Origin: Rhizobium sp. SL86
Lineage (GTDB): Bacteria; Pseudomonadota; Alphaproteobacteria; Rhizobiales; Rhizobiaceae
Length of the DNA: 64,000 nucleotides
Direction of reading: 5' to 3'
NCBI RefSeq assembly: GCF_026672545.1
Contig: NZ_JAPPRJ010000001.1
Coordinates: 496,001 to 560,000, forward strand
Position numbers and translations under genes: made by a program. Below are positions 38,352 to 48,381 of this stretch, one piece after another. Position 1 is the first letter of the stretch. Each line of letters starts with the position of its first letter. The notes beneath the pieces were generated by a model that did not search any database, was not told where the DNA came from, and saw nothing but the letters and a program-made list of their open reading frames with translations.

Positions 38352-38612
38352 ATGACGGAACGTGAGCTATCAGATCCGATCAGCATGCGCCTGCCCATCG
38401 ATATCCTGTCGGACATCGAGGAGATCGCCAGCATCTGCCAACGCAGCCGAAGCTGGGTCTTTGTTCGTGCCATGAAGGCCTATCTTGCCGCGGAGGGACG
38501 CGAAATCCTCGACCTCGCCCAGGCGCGACGGGATATCGAAAATGGCGAGGGCCAAGACCTCGATGAGGTGATTGCCGAAGTTGACGCGATTCTCAAGGAT
38601 GCGGCTGCGTGA
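38352..38612 (+). CDS. Ribbon-helix-helix antitoxin (CopG/ParD-like)
   Basis: 86 residues from the ATG with GGAGGG seven bases upstream. The N-terminus is a ribbon-helix-helix (DPISMRLPIDILSDIEEIAS, then RSRSWVFVRAMKAYL), and the acidic C-terminal tail (NGEGQDLDEVIAEVDAIL) should wrap the toxin. The stop overlaps the toxin start (GTGA). It begins the accessory-like region after xseB. Confidence 0.85.
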   Translation: MTERELSDPISMRLPIDILSDIEEIASICQRSRSWVFVRAMKAYLAAEGREILDLAQARRDIENGEGQDLDEVIAEVDAILKDAAA

Positions 38613-38926
38613 AAGTCACTCTGTCGCCGAAGGCGCTGGAGTATGTCAGACGCGAGGCCCGATATCTCAGCGCAGTCAGTCCCAAGGCCGGGCATGAGTT
38701 CAGCAACGATCTGAAGCGGCTGCGGCATGATCTTTTGCGTTTTCCCGAGATGGGAAAAGCGAATGACGAAATTCCGATTCCGGGCGTGCTGCGCTTTGTC
38801 ATGGGCGCTTATCTCGTCGATTACGAGGTTCGGGGAAAACAGATTCTGATCCTGGCGATCCGCCATGGTCGGGAGCGTCCGCCGGCATTGGAACTGGGCG
38901 ACGACTTCGACGTCGAGGATCAGTGA
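38609..38926 (+). CDS. ParE/RelE-superfamily toxin
   Basis: 105 residues from a GTG overlapping the antitoxin stop. The fold is recognisable from LSPKALEYVRREARYLSAVS, the GHEFSNDLKRLRHDLLRFPEMG helix pair, and the C-terminal strand ILILAIRHGRERPPALE. With an RHH antitoxin it is more likely a ParE-type gyrase inhibitor than a ribosome-dependent RelE, but sequence alone does not settle this. The reading frame is intact. Confidence 0.85.
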   Translation: MKVTLSPKALEYVRREARYLSAVSPKAGHEFSNDLKRLRHDLLRFPEMGKANDEIPIPGVLRFVMGAYLVDYEVRGKQILILAIRHGRERPPALELGDDFDVEDQ

Positions 38927-38958
38927 TCAGGCTCGCTCAAGCTCGACAGTCAAAATCC

Positions 38959-40197
38959 CTACCGCAGCGCCGCAACCTTGAGATCCACTGCCGATAGCGT
39001 TCGATCCACATGGCCGTCGAACACCAGTTCGGCCTCGTTCGACACCACCTCGATCTTCGGCGGGCCGTTCAGGCGCACATGCAGCGACTGGCGCAAGCCT
39101 TCTTCCATTCCACCCGCAAGCAGATCGTAGAAGCGTGTTCCCGGCCCGGTGACGGTGATCGGCATCGTCTCGTTGAGACTCAGCACCCGCGACAGTCCCT
39201 GCCCCAGAGCAAGCCCCGCCTGGCGGAAGGCATATTGTGCCATGCGCGCGCCCTGGCGGGCCGAGACGGCGATCTTTTCGATCTCCGCAAGCGGCACAAA
39301 TTTGGCGGGGATCGTGTTTGGCGGGACCTGGAAGGCAAGTCTCAGGATGCCGTAGAAGCCGGCGGTCGCCTCGATGCAGCCGCGCGAACCGCAGCGACAG
39401 AGACGGTCGTCCACCGCATTCAGCATATGGCCGAAATTCGGAGCGCTGACCGTGAGCCCCCCGCCGGAAAGCCGGGCGATGCCGAGACCGATGCTGTGGC
39501 CGAGCGAAAGCGCGATGAGGCCGCTGAAATCGCCTTGTGACCGTTGCGCCATCGCCTTGCGGGCAGCCGCATGCGCCACCAGTAGCGTCTCGTTGCTGAC
39601 AAACAGATCAGCCCCGGGATAAGCGCCAAGCAGCGAGGAAAACTCCACCGTCCTCTCCCCGAAGACAGGTGACCAGACGAGACGACCGGCGTCGGGGTCA
39701 ACGATGCCCTTGCTTGACAGAGAAATCGCCCCGATCGATCCGGGGGACAGTTTCGAGCGGTCGATCAGCCGGGCGAAGGCCTCCGCCATCTCGGTCAACA
39801 GGCTGCCCGGTGTGCCCGACACCAGGTCGCGCGGGCGGCTGAAACGGTCGATCATCGTGCCGCCGTAATCGGCCAGCCCGTAATGCAGCTGATCGGACGA
39901 AATCTGCACCGCCACCACATGCGAAAAGGTCCGGCGACGGGCAAAAAGCACACGCGGTCGGCCGCGACCACCAGACGCCGCCTGCTCCAGCCGCTCGATC
40001 GCGCCGACACGCTCGAGGTCGGCGGTCACCGCCGTGACGGTGGCAGAGGCCATCCCCGTGCGCTCCGACAGATCCGTATGCGACAGCCGGCCGGCCTCCC
40101 GCAAGGCACCGAGAACCGCTGCCAGATTGTGGCGACGCAGTTGCTCCGTGCCCGGCTTCACGGCCTGCGAGGGATTGAGCGGAACGGCAGTGGCCAT
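38959..40197 (-). CDS. ROK-family transcriptional repressor (probable xylose regulator)
   Basis: 412 residues. An N-terminal winged HTH (LRRHNLAAVLGALREAGRLS, then SERTGMASATVTAVTADLER) precedes a sugar-kinase-like ROK domain. The zinc motif is RLCRCGSRGCIEATAG. The ATP-site glycine pattern is weak, as in XylR/NagC regulators that only sense sugar. It is divergent from xylFHG across 184 bp, which carry a perfect palindrome, so it likely represses that operon until xylose binds. It may also repress itself. Confidence 0.88.
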   Translation of the reverse strand: MATAVPLNPSQAVKPGTEQLRRHNLAAVLGALREAGRLSHTDLSERTGMASATVTAVTADLERVGAIERLEQAASGGRGRPRVLFARRRTFSHVVAVQISSDQLHYGLADYGGTMIDRFSRPRDLVSGTPGSLLTEMAEAFARLIDRSKLSPGSIGAISLSSKGIVDPDAGRLVWSPVFGERTVEFSSLLGAYPGADLFVSNETLLVAHAAARKAMAQRSQGDFSGLIALSLGHSIGLGIARLSGGGLTVSAPNFGHMLNAVDDRLCRCGSRGCIEATAGFYGILRLAFQVPPNTIPAKFVPLAEIEKIAVSARQGARMAQYAFRQAGLALGQGLSRVLSLNETMPITVTGPGTRFYDLLAGGMEEGLRQSLHVRLNGPPKIEVVSNEAELVFDGHVDRTLSAVDLKVAALR

Positions 40198-40209
40198 GTT
40201 TTGGACCAG

Positions 40210-40286
40210 AGGCTGAAAATACTGAAATTGGTGCTGTTGACAGGCTGAAAATCATCTGACAGATATTTTCTCGACTGTCGAGAAAA
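40210..40286 (+). promoter_or_regulatory. xyl promoter with ROK operator and direct repeats
   Basis: TTGACA at 40237-40242 and AGATAT at 40261-40266 form a sigma70-like promoter with an 18-bp spacer. A perfect 21-bp palindrome, TTTTCTCGAC-T-GTCGAGAAAA, covers 40266-40286 over the start point, ideal for repression. AGGCTGAAAAT is repeated directly at 40210-40220 and 40242-40252, 32 bp (three helical turns) apart, suggesting a second regulator. Confidence 0.65.
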
Positions 40287-40381
40287 ACAATCTCCCTCAG
40301 GGGTAGCGGGGTTCATCGACGGTAGGTCAAGCGGGAGAGGCAGACGAGGAGGTCGGCCACCGCGTCAATCGGGAGGTTCCT

Positions 40382-41422
40382 ATGAAATCAGTTTTGAAGC
40401 TGATGGCCTGCGCGGCTGTCATAACGGCCGTTCACGCTCCGGCCTTCGCCAAGGACAAGATCATCGGCGTATCGTGGTCCAACTTCCAGGAAGAACGCTG
40501 GAAGACGGATGAGGCAGCGATCAAGAAGGCGCTCGCCGCCTCCGGCGACAAGTACATCTCGGCTGACGCCCAGTCGTCTGCCGCCAAGCAGCTAACCGAC
40601 ATCGAAAGCCTGATTGCCCAGGGCGCCAACGCACTGATCGTTCTGGCGCAGGATTCGTCCGCCATCGGCCCGGCCATCGAAAAGGCCACGGCAGAAGGCA
40701 TCCCGGTCGTCGGTTATGACCGCCTGATCGAAAACCCGAAGGCCTTCTACATCACCTTCGACAACAAGGAAGTTGGTCGCCTGCAGGCCAAGGAAGTGTT
40801 CAAGGCCAAGCCGGAAGGCAACTATGTCTTCATCAAGGGCTCGTCGTCCGACCCGAACGCCGACTTCCTGTTCGGCGGCCAGATGGAAGTGCTGAAGGCT
40901 GCGATCGATTCCGGCAAGATCAAGAATGTCGGTGAAGCCTATACCGACGGCTGGAAGCCGGAAAATGCCCAGAAGAACATGGAGCAGTTCCTCACCAAGA
41001 ACAACAACAAGGTCGACGCCGTTGTTGCCTCGAACGACGGCACCGCCGGCGGCGCGATTGCAGCTCTGACGGCTCAGGGCCTTGCCGGTTCGGTTCCGGT
41101 CTCCGGCCAGGACGGTGACGCGGCTGCGCTGAACCGCGTGGCACTTGGCACGCAGACGGTCTCCGTCTGGAAGGACGCGCGCGAACTCGGCAAGAACGCC
41201 GCGGAAATCGCCGTGGCACTCGCCGATGGCAAGAAGATGGACGAGATCAAGGGCGTGCAGACCTTCAGCGGCGGCCCGAAGAAAGTGCCGATGAAGTCGG
41301 TCTTCCTGACCCCGATGGCGATCACCAAGGACAACCTGAACGTCGTGATCGACGCGGGCTGGATCACCAAGGCTGCCGCCTGCCAGGGCGTCAAGGCCGG
41401 TTCGGTCAAGGCCTGCAACTGA
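40382..41422 (+). CDS. xylF: D-xylose ABC transporter substrate-binding protein
   Basis: 346 residues with a signal peptide ending near APAFAKD (about residue 24). A periplasmic-binding fold of the sugar/ribose group: [19 protein letters not shown] at the start, [35 protein letters not shown], and [18 protein letters not shown] near the hinge match XylF. GGGAGG precedes the ATG. It binds xylose in the periplasm for XylH and XylG. A pair of Cys at the C-terminus ([16 protein letters not shown]) may form a disulfide. Confidence 0.92.
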   Translation: MKSVLKLMACAAVITAVHAPAFAKDKIIGVSWSNFQEERWKTDEAAIKKALAASGDKYISADAQSSAAKQLTDIESLIAQGANALIVLAQDSSAIGPAIEKATAEGIPVVGYDRLIENPKAFYITFDNKEVGRLQAKEVFKAKPEGNYVFIKGSSSDPNADFLFGGQMEVLKAAIDSGKIKNVGEAYTDGWKPENAQKNMEQFLTKNNNKVDAVVASNDGTAGGAIAALTAQGLAGSVPVSGQDGDAAALNRVALGTQTVSVWKDARELGKNAAEIAVALADGKKMDEIKGVQTFSGGPKKVPMKSVFLTPMAITKDNLNVVIDAGWITKAAACQGVKAGSVKACN

Positions 41423-41517
41423 TCTGAAACACAGATGGCTGGCGCGTCGCTCCTCAAGCGGCGCGCCTTTCGCCCGTCCAGGGATGGACCGGCACGAACA
41501 GGGAGAACGGCAAGGGC

Positions 41518-42828
41518 ATGGCCGAAGCAACCAATGTCAACCGGGCGGCGGTCAGCACCCCCGCCGAAAACCCGATGAAGCGCCTGCTGCGCGCCACGGA
41601 ACTGGACACACGCCTGCTCGGCATGATCGGCGCCATGCTGATCATCTGGATCGGCTTTGATATCTTCACCGGCGGTCTGTTCCTGACCCCGCGCAACCTG
41701 TGGAACCTCTCGGTGCAGACGGCCTCCGTGGCGGTCATGGCGACCGGCATGGTTCTCGTCATCGTCACCCGCAACATCGATCTCTCCGTCGGCTCGATCC
41801 TCGGGTTCGTCGGGATGATCATGGGTGTGCTGCAGGCGGAAATCCTGCCGCAGATCCTGGGTTTCGAACATCCGCTGATCTGGGTGATCGCGCTTGCCGC
41901 CGGGCTTCTGCTCGGTGCGGCGATCGGCGCACTGCACGGATCCATCATCGCCTTCCTCAACGTGCCCTCCTTCATCGTGACGCTCGGCGGCCTGCTCGTC
42001 TGGCGCGGGGCCACCTGGTTCGTCACCAGCGGCCGCACCGTGGCACCGATGGATGCGACCTTCAGGCTGATGGGCGGCGGCACGAACGGTTCGATCGGCG
42101 CCACCTGGAGCTGGATCGTCGGACTGCTGGCGTGTGCCGCGATCGTCGCGATCATCCTCAATTCGCGCCGGCAGCGTTACCGCTTCGGTTTCCCGCTGCG
42201 CCCGGTCTGGGCGGAAGTCTTTCTTTCCGGCGTCGGCTGCGCGATCGTGCTCGTCGCAGTCTGGGTGGTCAACAGCTATCCCTGGCCGATCAACATCGCC
42301 CGCAACTATGCCGAAGCCAACGGCATTGCCTGGCCGGAGGGTGGCCTGTTCATCGCGCATGGCATTGCGGTTCCGGTGCTTGTCGCGCTTGCCGTCGGCA
42401 TCGTGATGACCTTCATCTCGACCCGCCTGCGCTTCGGCCGGTACGTCTTTGCCATCGGCGGCAATCCGGAAGCCGCCGAACTTGCCGGCATCAAGACCCG
42501 TTGGGTCACCGTCAAGATCTTTGCGCTGATGGGGGCGCTTTGCGCCATCGCAGCCGCCATCTCCACCGCCCGCCTCAATGCCGCAACCAATGCGCAAGGG
42601 GAGCTGGACGAACTCTACACGATCGCCGCAGCCGTGATCGGCGGCACCTCGCTTGCCGGCGGCACGGGCACCATCGCGGGCGCCATGCTGGGTGCCCTCG
42701 TCATGCAATCGCTGCAATCCGGCATGGTGCTGCTCGGGATCGATACGCCCTTCCAGCGCATCGTCGTCGGCATCGTCCTGGTGGTGGCCGTCTGGCTCGA
42801 CACCATCTATCGCGGCCGCAGCCGGTAA
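41518..42828 (+). CDS. xylH: D-xylose ABC transporter permease
   Basis: 436 residues with about ten or eleven transmembrane helices, longer than ribose-type permeases, as usual for XylH. Motifs: [20 protein letters not shown] in the first half and [20 protein letters not shown] in the second, the cytoplasmic coupling loop. An insert about residues 175-280 adds two extra helices typical of XylH. It forms the channel of the importer and starts 95 bp after xylF. Confidence 0.93.
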   Translation: MAEATNVNRAAVSTPAENPMKRLLRATELDTRLLGMIGAMLIIWIGFDIFTGGLFLTPRNLWNLSVQTASVAVMATGMVLVIVTRNIDLSVGSILGFVGMIMGVLQAEILPQILGFEHPLIWVIALAAGLLLGAAIGALHGSIIAFLNVPSFIVTLGGLLVWRGATWFVTSGRTVAPMDATFRLMGGGTNGSIGATWSWIVGLLACAAIVAIILNSRRQRYRFGFPLRPVWAEVFLSGVGCAIVLVAVWVVNSYPWPINIARNYAEANGIAWPEGGLFIAHGIAVPVLVALAVGIVMTFISTRLRFGRYVFAIGGNPEAAELAGIKTRWVTVKIFALMGALCAIAAAISTARLNAATNAQGELDELYTIAAAVIGGTSLAGGTGTIAGAMLGALVMQSLQSGMVLLGIDTPFQRIVVGIVLVVAVWLDTIYRGRSR

Positions 42829-42839
42829 CGGAGGACATC

Positions 42840-43625
42840 ATGTCAGACAAACACACTCCGCTTGTCGAGATGCGCAACATCTCGATCTCCTTCGGCGGCA
42901 TCCATGCGGTGGACAATGCCTCTGTGGATCTTCACGCCGGCGAGGTCGTTGCGCTTCTCGGCCACAATGGGGCGGGCAAATCCACCCTCATCAAGATCCT
43001 CTCCGGCGCCTATCGGCGTGATGCGGGCGAGATCCTGATCAACGGCCAGGCCGCCGACATCAACAATCCGCGCGATGCCAAACAATATGGCATCGAGACG
43101 ATCTACCAGACGCTGGCGGTTGCCGATAACGTCGATGCCGCCGCCAACCTTTACCTCGGCCGCGAGCTGCGCACCCCCTGGGGCACGCTGGACGATGTGG
43201 CGATGGAGGCGAAGGCGCGCGAGGTGATGGGGCGGCTCAACCCCAACTTCCGCCGGTTCAAGGAGCCGGTGAAGGCGCTCTCCGGCGGCCAGCGGCAATC
43301 GGTGGCGATTGCCCGTGCGATCCTCTTTGATGCGCGCATCCTGATCATGGACGAACCGACCGCGGCACTCGGGCCGCAGGAAACCGCACAAGTGGGCGAA
43401 CTCATCACCCAGCTGAAGCGGGAAGGCATCGGCATCTTCCTGATTTCCCACGACATCCACGACGTGTTCGATCTCGCCGACCGGGTGTTCGTGATGAAGA
43501 ACGGCAAGGTGGTCGGCCATGCGCGCACGGAAGACGTGACGAAGGACGAGGTGCTCGGCATGATCATCCTCGGCAAGGTGCCGCCAGGCGCCGTGCCGGG
43601 TCCGGGCGCCATGCAGGAGGCTTAA
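42840..43625 (+). CDS. xylG: Sugar ABC transporter ATP-binding protein (single domain, xylose)
   Basis: 261 residues from [15 protein letters not shown], with ACGGAGGAC before the ATG. One ABC ATPase domain: Walker [10 protein letters not shown], signature LSGGQRQS, Walker [13 protein letters not shown], switch His [10 protein letters not shown]. coli XylG is a fused double domain of about 510 residues; here only one domain is present, so the active form should be a homodimer. The gene starts 12 bp after xylH. Confidence 0.9.
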   Translation: MSDKHTPLVEMRNISISFGGIHAVDNASVDLHAGEVVALLGHNGAGKSTLIKILSGAYRRDAGEILINGQAADINNPRDAKQYGIETIYQTLAVADNVDAAANLYLGRELRTPWGTLDDVAMEAKAREVMGRLNPNFRRFKEPVKALSGGQRQSVAIARAILFDARILIMDEPTAALGPQETAQVGELITQLKREGIGIFLISHDIHDVFDLADRVFVMKNGKVVGHARTEDVTKDEVLGMIILGKVPPGAVPGPGAMQEA

Positions 43626-43767
43626 CGCCTGCCACGAGAACCGACGGCAGCGCCTATCAGCGCTGCCGTATAAGACAATAGTCCAATAGTCGAAGCCTGC
43701 AGCAATTGACCACCCCTCCCCCGCACTCCATGATGCAGGACAGTGAACACGACTTGGGAGGGTCATC

Positions 43768-44727
43768 ATGAAACAGATCACACGCCGCGCCGTTCTTGCC
43801 ACCGCCATTGCCGCCGGGCTTTCGGCGGTCGCGCCTTCGGCAAACGCCGCGGAATTCATCAATGTCCTGACCGGCGGCACCTCTGGTGTCTATTATCCGC
43901 TCGGCGTCGCGCTGTCGGAAATCTACGGCCAGAACATCAAGGATTCGCGCACGCAGGTGCAGGCCACCAAGGCCTCCGTCGAGAACCTCAACCTGCTGCA
44001 GGCCGGCCGCGGTGAAATCGGCTTTGCGCTCGGCGATTCCGTCAAGATGGCCTGGGACGGCAACAAGGAGGCCGGATTTCCCGGCAAGCTGGACAAACTG
44101 CGCGGCATTGCCGGCATCTATTCCAACTACGTGCAGATCGTCGCCTCGAAGGAGTCCGGCGTGACCTCGCTTGCCGATCTGAAGGGCAAGAGCCTGTCGG
44201 TCGGCGCGCCGAAATCCGGCACGGAGCTCAACGCCCGCCAGATTTTTGAGGCCGCCGGCATGTCCTACAAGGATCTCGGCAAGACGGAATACCTGCCCTT
44301 TGCCGAATCCGTCGAGCTGATCAAGAACCGCCAGCTGGATGCGACCCTGCAATCGGCAGGTCTCGGCGTCGCCTCGATCCGCGATCTCGCCAGTTCGCTG
44401 CCGATCAATGTCGTGGCCGTGCCGGCCGATGTGGTGACGAAGATCGGCGCGCCCTATACGGCCGCCACCATTCCCGCCGGCACCTATGACGGCCAGACGG
44501 CCGATGTGCCGACCGCAGCCGTCGGCAATTTCCTCGTCACCCATTCCGGCGTCTCGGACGAGACCGCCTACCAGATGACGAAACTTCTCTTCGAAAACCT
44601 GCCGAAGCTGACCGCGGCCCATGCCGCCGCCAAGGCGATCGACGTGAAAAAGGCGCTGAATGGCATGCCGGTGCCGCTGCATCCGGGGGCGGAGCGTTAT
44701 TACAAGGAAGTCGGACTGATCAAGTAA
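43768..44727 (+). CDS. TAXI-family TRAP transporter solute-binding protein
   Basis: 319 residues with a signal peptide ending near SANAAEF (about residue 27). The TAXI signature is FINVLTGGTSGVYYPLGVAL, and LPFAESVELIKNRQLDAT and KSLSVGAPKSGTELNARQIF follow the family. GGGAGGG precedes the ATG. It binds a small organic acid or amino acid (glutamate, alpha-ketoglutarate or similar in known cases; here unknown) and passes it to the membrane subunit encoded after the repeat. Confidence 0.9.
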   Translation: MKQITRRAVLATAIAAGLSAVAPSANAAEFINVLTGGTSGVYYPLGVALSEIYGQNIKDSRTQVQATKASVENLNLLQAGRGEIGFALGDSVKMAWDGNKEAGFPGKLDKLRGIAGIYSNYVQIVASKESGVTSLADLKGKSLSVGAPKSGTELNARQIFEAAGMSYKDLGKTEYLPFAESVELIKNRQLDATLQSAGLGVASIRDLASSLPINVVAVPADVVTKIGAPYTAATIPAGTYDGQTADVPTAAVGNFLVTHSGVSDETAYQMTKLLFENLPKLTAAHAAAKAIDVKKALNGMPVPLHPGAERYYKEVGLIK

Positions 44728-44763
44728 GGGGTGGCATCTTGCCATCGCCCGGGTGTCGGAAAC

Positions 44764-44903
44764 GCCCCTCATCCGGCTGCCGCCACCTTCTCCCCGCCTG
44801 ACGGGGAGAAGGGATATGCCGCGCCCTCACCTCCTCTTTCGGACCCGGCCGCGGGGCACGTCCCCTCTCCCCGCAAGCGGGGAGAGGGTTAGGGTGAGGG
44901 GCT
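44764..44903. repeat. Composite intergenic palindromic element (copy 3, inverted)
   Basis: The same two hairpins as 2153-2287 in opposite orientation: reversed unit B (GCCCCTCATCCGGCTGCCGC, then a CTTCTCCCCGC stem with a one-base interruption) followed by reversed unit A (CCCTCTCCCCGC-aa-GCGGGGAGAGGG, ending GTGAGGGGC). It even keeps the internal word GGGATATGCCG. It splits the TAXI binding-protein gene from its permease gene. Confidence 0.75.
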
Positions 44904-44994
44904 TTTGCCGGAGAACGCAGGAAAAGTGACGGCACGTCATCTGTCGGCGTTCAATGAAGCCTCCGCGAAGAAGACCAATCAGTGTGGGACACGC

Positions 44995-47112
44995 ATGACA
45001 CAGACCCTGGTGGAAAAGGAAGCAGCGGTCGAGATCGAGGAGGCCCATACGGAAGGGTTGCCCTCCGGTTTCGGCGAAGGGCCGATGGGCCGTATCGCCT
45101 TTTGGATCGCCTTTTGTTTTTCGCTGTTCCAGCTGTGGACCGCAGCCTATGGCACCATGCCGAGCCAGGTGGTGCGCGCCATGCATGTGGGCTTCCTGCT
45201 TTTGCTCGGTTTCGGGCTGATCGGCAATCTGGTGGCAAAGACACCCGCCGGGCGTCTCTGGTTCTGGGGTCTCGGCCTCCTCGGCTTTTCGACCGGTATC
45301 TACAACTGGGTCTTCTACGAAGACCTGATCCTGCGCAGCGGGTTTCTGACCCCTGTCGATCTCGTGGTCGGCAGCATCGTCATCGTGCTCGTCTTTGAGG
45401 GCGCGCGCCGCCTGATGGGCCTACCGCTGACGATCATTTCGGGCATCTTTCTCGCCTACTGTTTCTTCGGCCAGTATTTTCCCGACCCCTTCGTGCATCG
45501 TGGTTATGATTTCGAGCAGATCATCGAGCATTTCGGCTTCGGCACGGAGGGCATCTACGGCACGCCGATCTATGTCTCGGCCGCCTATATCTTCATCTTT
45601 GTCGTGTTCGCCTCCTTCCTGGAGCGCGGCGGGATGCTGGGCCTGTTCAACGATTTCGCGCTCGGTCTCGTCGGGTCCTGGAAGGGCGGGCCGGCGCAGG
45701 TCTGCGTCATGTCCTCGGCGCTGATGGGCACGATCTCCGGCTCCGGCGTTGCCAATGTGGTGGCAAGCGGCCAGTTCACCATTCCGCTGATGAAGCGTTT
45801 CGGTTTCCGTTCCGCCTTTGCCGGCGGGGTCGAAGCGACATCCTCGATGGGCGGGCAGATCATGCCGCCGGTGATGGGGGCCGTTGCCTTCATCATGGCC
45901 GAGACGCTGAATGTACCTTATGCGGACATCGTCAAGGCGGCGCTGATCCCCGCCATCCTCTATTTCGGCGTCTGTTTCTGGATGGTCTATCTGGAGGCCG
46001 GCAAGGCGGGGCTTGCGGGGCTCGCCAAGGCGGACCTGCCGAACCCGTGGGCCGCGGTGAAGGAACATTGGCCGCTGATCCTGCCGCTCGCCGCTCTCGT
46101 CTACCTGCTGTTTGCCGGGTACACGCCGATCTTTGCCGGCACGATGGGTTTGGCGCTCGTCGTGGTGCTTTTGCTCGGCATGCCGCTTGCCGCGCGCATC
46201 GGGCCACTCGCCTTCCGCATCGTCTTCTGGCTGGCGATCGGTTTTGCCGCGAGCGCCTTCCTGAAATTCGGCGTCAACATCCTCGTGTTCATCATCCTTG
46301 GCATGATCGCCGCCTGTTTCTTCGTCAGGGGTGGCCGCGACACGCTGGTGATCTGCCGCGATGCCATGGCGGAGGGTGCGAAGAACGCGCTTCCCGTCGG
46401 CATTGCCTGCGCGATCGTCGGCATCGTCATCGGCACGCTAACGCTGACCGGCATCGCCTCCACCTTCATCGGCGCGATCATTCGCATCGGTGAGGAGCAC
46501 CTCTTCCTGTCGCTGGTGCTGACGATGATCACCTGCCTGATCCTCGGCATGGGCATCCCGACGATCCCGAACTACATCATCACCTCGTCGCTCGCCGGGC
46601 CGGCGCTGCTGGAACTCGGCGTGCCGCTGATCGTCAGCCACATGTTCGTCTTCTATTTCGGCATCATGGCGGATCTGACCCCGCCGGTGGCACTCGCCTG
46701 TTTTGCCGCGGCCCCGATGGCGAAAACCTCCGGCCTCAAGATTTCCATCGAGGCGACGAAGCTTGCGACAGCCGGCTTCGTCGTGCCCTTCATGGCCGTT
46801 TATGCCCCGGCGCTGATGCTGCAGGATGCCGGGCCGATCGCGGAGGCCTGGGGCTATCCGGTGGAGGTGGCCTATGTCTTCTTCAAGGCCTGTTTCGGCA
46901 TCGGGCTCTGGGGCGCGGCGGTGGTGGGTTATCTGTTTGCGCGGCTGAACCTTCTGGAGCGCGCCGTGGCACTGGTGGCCGGCGCGTGCATGGTGCTCGC
47001 CCTGCCCTTGACCGACGAGATCGGTTTTGCGCTCGGTTTTGCCTTCATCGCCTATCATTACGTAATGGTGCGACGCGCCAAGACCGCCGGTCCGCTCGCC
47101 GGTGCACCATGA
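44995..47112 (+). CDS. TRAP transporter fused permease (DctQM-type, TAXI)
   Basis: 705 residues, with about 16-18 transmembrane helices. The N-terminal part is the small (DctQ-like) subunit and the rest the large (DctM-like) subunit; the fused form is typical of TAXI systems. Motifs: VMSSALMGTISGSGVANVVA, GGVEATSSMGGQIMPPVMGA and MGIPTIPNYIITSSLAGPAL. A C-terminal DUF3394-like stretch follows (LLERAVALVAGACMVLALPL). It drives uptake with a sodium or proton gradient. The stop overlaps the DUF1850 start (ATGA). Confidence 0.93.
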   Translation: MTQTLVEKEAAVEIEEAHTEGLPSGFGEGPMGRIAFWIAFCFSLFQLWTAAYGTMPSQVVRAMHVGFLLLLGFGLIGNLVAKTPAGRLWFWGLGLLGFSTGIYNWVFYEDLILRSGFLTPVDLVVGSIVIVLVFEGARRLMGLPLTIISGIFLAYCFFGQYFPDPFVHRGYDFEQIIEHFGFGTEGIYGTPIYVSAAYIFIFVVFASFLERGGMLGLFNDFALGLVGSWKGGPAQVCVMSSALMGTISGSGVANVVASGQFTIPLMKRFGFRSAFAGGVEATSSMGGQIMPPVMGAVAFIMAETLNVPYADIVKAALIPAILYFGVCFWMVYLEAGKAGLAGLAKADLPNPWAAVKEHWPLILPLAALVYLLFAGYTPIFAGTMGLALVVVLLLGMPLAARIGPLAFRIVFWLAIGFAASAFLKFGVNILVFIILGMIAACFFVRGGRDTLVICRDAMAEGAKNALPVGIACAIVGIVIGTLTLTGIASTFIGAIIRIGEEHLFLSLVLTMITCLILGMGIPTIPNYIITSSLAGPALLELGVPLIVSHMFVFYFGIMADLTPPVALACFAAAPMAKTSGLKISIEATKLATAGFVVPFMAVYAPALMLQDAGPIAEAWGYPVEVAYVFFKACFGIGLWGAAVVGYLFARLNLLERAVALVAGACMVLALPLTDEIGFALGFAFIAYHYVMVRRAKTAGPLAGAP

Positions 47113-47468
47113 GCCTTTGCGTCCTGACGGCGGGCAAGGTGGCGGTGATTGCCGCCTCCAGCTTCACGCTGAGCTGGACCCATTCGGTGGAAAAGGTGGA
47201 ATGGCGCGAGAATTACCACGTCACACCGGCGGGGCTCCAGCTTGAGGAGGCGGCCATCAAGGGCTCCGGCGCCGGTATGGAGCCGGGTCCGGATGCCGCG
47301 CTAGAGAATGGCTGGTGGGTCTGGCAACCGCAGCTTGCGGCGCTACCCCGCCTGACGCTTGCCGCTTCCGGCGCCACAGGCGCGGGTTGGCGCCTCTGCC
47401 ATGCGGGTGGCTGCCTGACGCTCGGCGAAAAGACCGGCGATGAGGTGGTGGTCGAACCGTGCGGGTGA
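47109..47468 (+). CDS. DUF1850 protein of the TAXI-TRAP operon
   Basis: 119 residues coupled to the permease by an ATGA overlap. The DUF1850 domain shows FTLSWTHSVEKVEWRENYHV and LEEAAIKGSGAGMEPGPDAA. An N-terminal hydrophobic stretch (VAVIAASSFTL) may be a short signal or anchor. DUF1850 genes are almost always found with TAXI transporters, but their role is unknown. The stop lies 4 bp from the convergent methyltransferase gene. Confidence 0.85.
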   Translation: MSLCVLTAGKVAVIAASSFTLSWTHSVEKVEWRENYHVTPAGLQLEEAAIKGSGAGMEPGPDAALENGWWVWQPQLAALPRLTLAASGATGAGWRLCHAGGCLTLGEKTGDEVVVEPCG

Positions 47469-47472
47469 GCCG

Positions 47473-48381
47473 CTACCGAGCCCTCAAAACACCGGCGAGC
47501 GTGTGGATATGCGACGCGCCAATGCCGCAGCAGCCACCGATCATCGAGGCGCCGGCATCTGCCCAGCGGCAGGCAAAACGCGAATAGACGTCGCTTGTCA
47601 GGTCCTTGCGTGTCTCGTGCAGGCCCTCATTGGCGGCACTTTCGTCCGTATCGCTGTCAAACGCATTGGCATAAACGCCGATCGGCATCGAGACGCCCTT
47701 GGCGCGCATCGCCTCTGCCGCCACCTTGACGGCGGCTTCCATCACTTCCGGACGGGCGCAGTTGAAAAGCAGCGCCTCGGCGCCAGACCCTGCGGCCCAG
47801 AGCGCCGCATCCGCCACGGTTTCACCGGAGCGCAGTTTCGGCTTGGCGCCGGCCACCTGGGCCGCGTCATCGGCCAGCGTGAACGAGATCCAGAAGGGTT
47901 TGCCGGTCTTTTCCACCGCCACCCGCACGGCCTCTCCCTCGGCAATCAGGGACAGCGTTTCGCCCAGCCAGACATCAATGAAGGGTGACAGGTTCTCGAC
48001 CAGCACGGAGAGATAATCCTGCACCCGCGCCGGATCGAAATTCTGCGGCTCGTAGGACCCGAAGATCGGCGGCAGACCACCGGCAACCGTGACCGGACGT
48101 CCCGCCGCATCGGCCGCCTCGCGCGCCAATTGGCCCGACAGCGCAATCAACGCCGCACCCTCCTGGGCGAAACGCTCCTCGCCGATATGGAAGGGCACCA
48201 GCGCATAGGAATTGGTGGTGATCACATCGGCGCCGGCGGCGATGAATTCCTCATGCACCTGGCGGACGATCTGCCGGCAATCGATCAGGGCGAGCGCCGA
48301 CCATTCCGGCTGCTTCAACTCCGCTCCCAGGCGAACGAGTTCGCGGCTCATGCCGCCATCCAGAATGCGAAGCGTGGTCAT
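47473..48381 (-). CDS. Homocysteine S-methyltransferase family protein
   Basis: 302 residues, TIM barrel. It starts TTLRILDGGMSRELVRLG (DGG motif). Zinc ligands are Cys in LLFNCARPEVM and the Cys pair in MIGGCCGIGASHIHTL. It transfers methyl groups from S-methylmethionine or betaine-like donors to homocysteine, or acts on a related thiol. No SAM-type riboswitch could be recognised upstream. It stands alone on the minus strand, convergent with the TRAP operon. Confidence 0.9.
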   Translation of the reverse strand: MTTLRILDGGMSRELVRLGAELKQPEWSALALIDCRQIVRQVHEEFIAAGADVITTNSYALVPFHIGEERFAQEGAALIALSGQLAREAADAAGRPVTVAGGLPPIFGSYEPQNFDPARVQDYLSVLVENLSPFIDVWLGETLSLIAEGEAVRVAVEKTGKPFWISFTLADDAAQVAGAKPKLRSGETVADAALWAAGSGAEALLFNCARPEVMEAAVKVAAEAMRAKGVSMPIGVYANAFDSDTDESAANEGLHETRKDLTSDVYSRFACRWADAGASMIGGCCGIGASHIHTLAGVLRAR

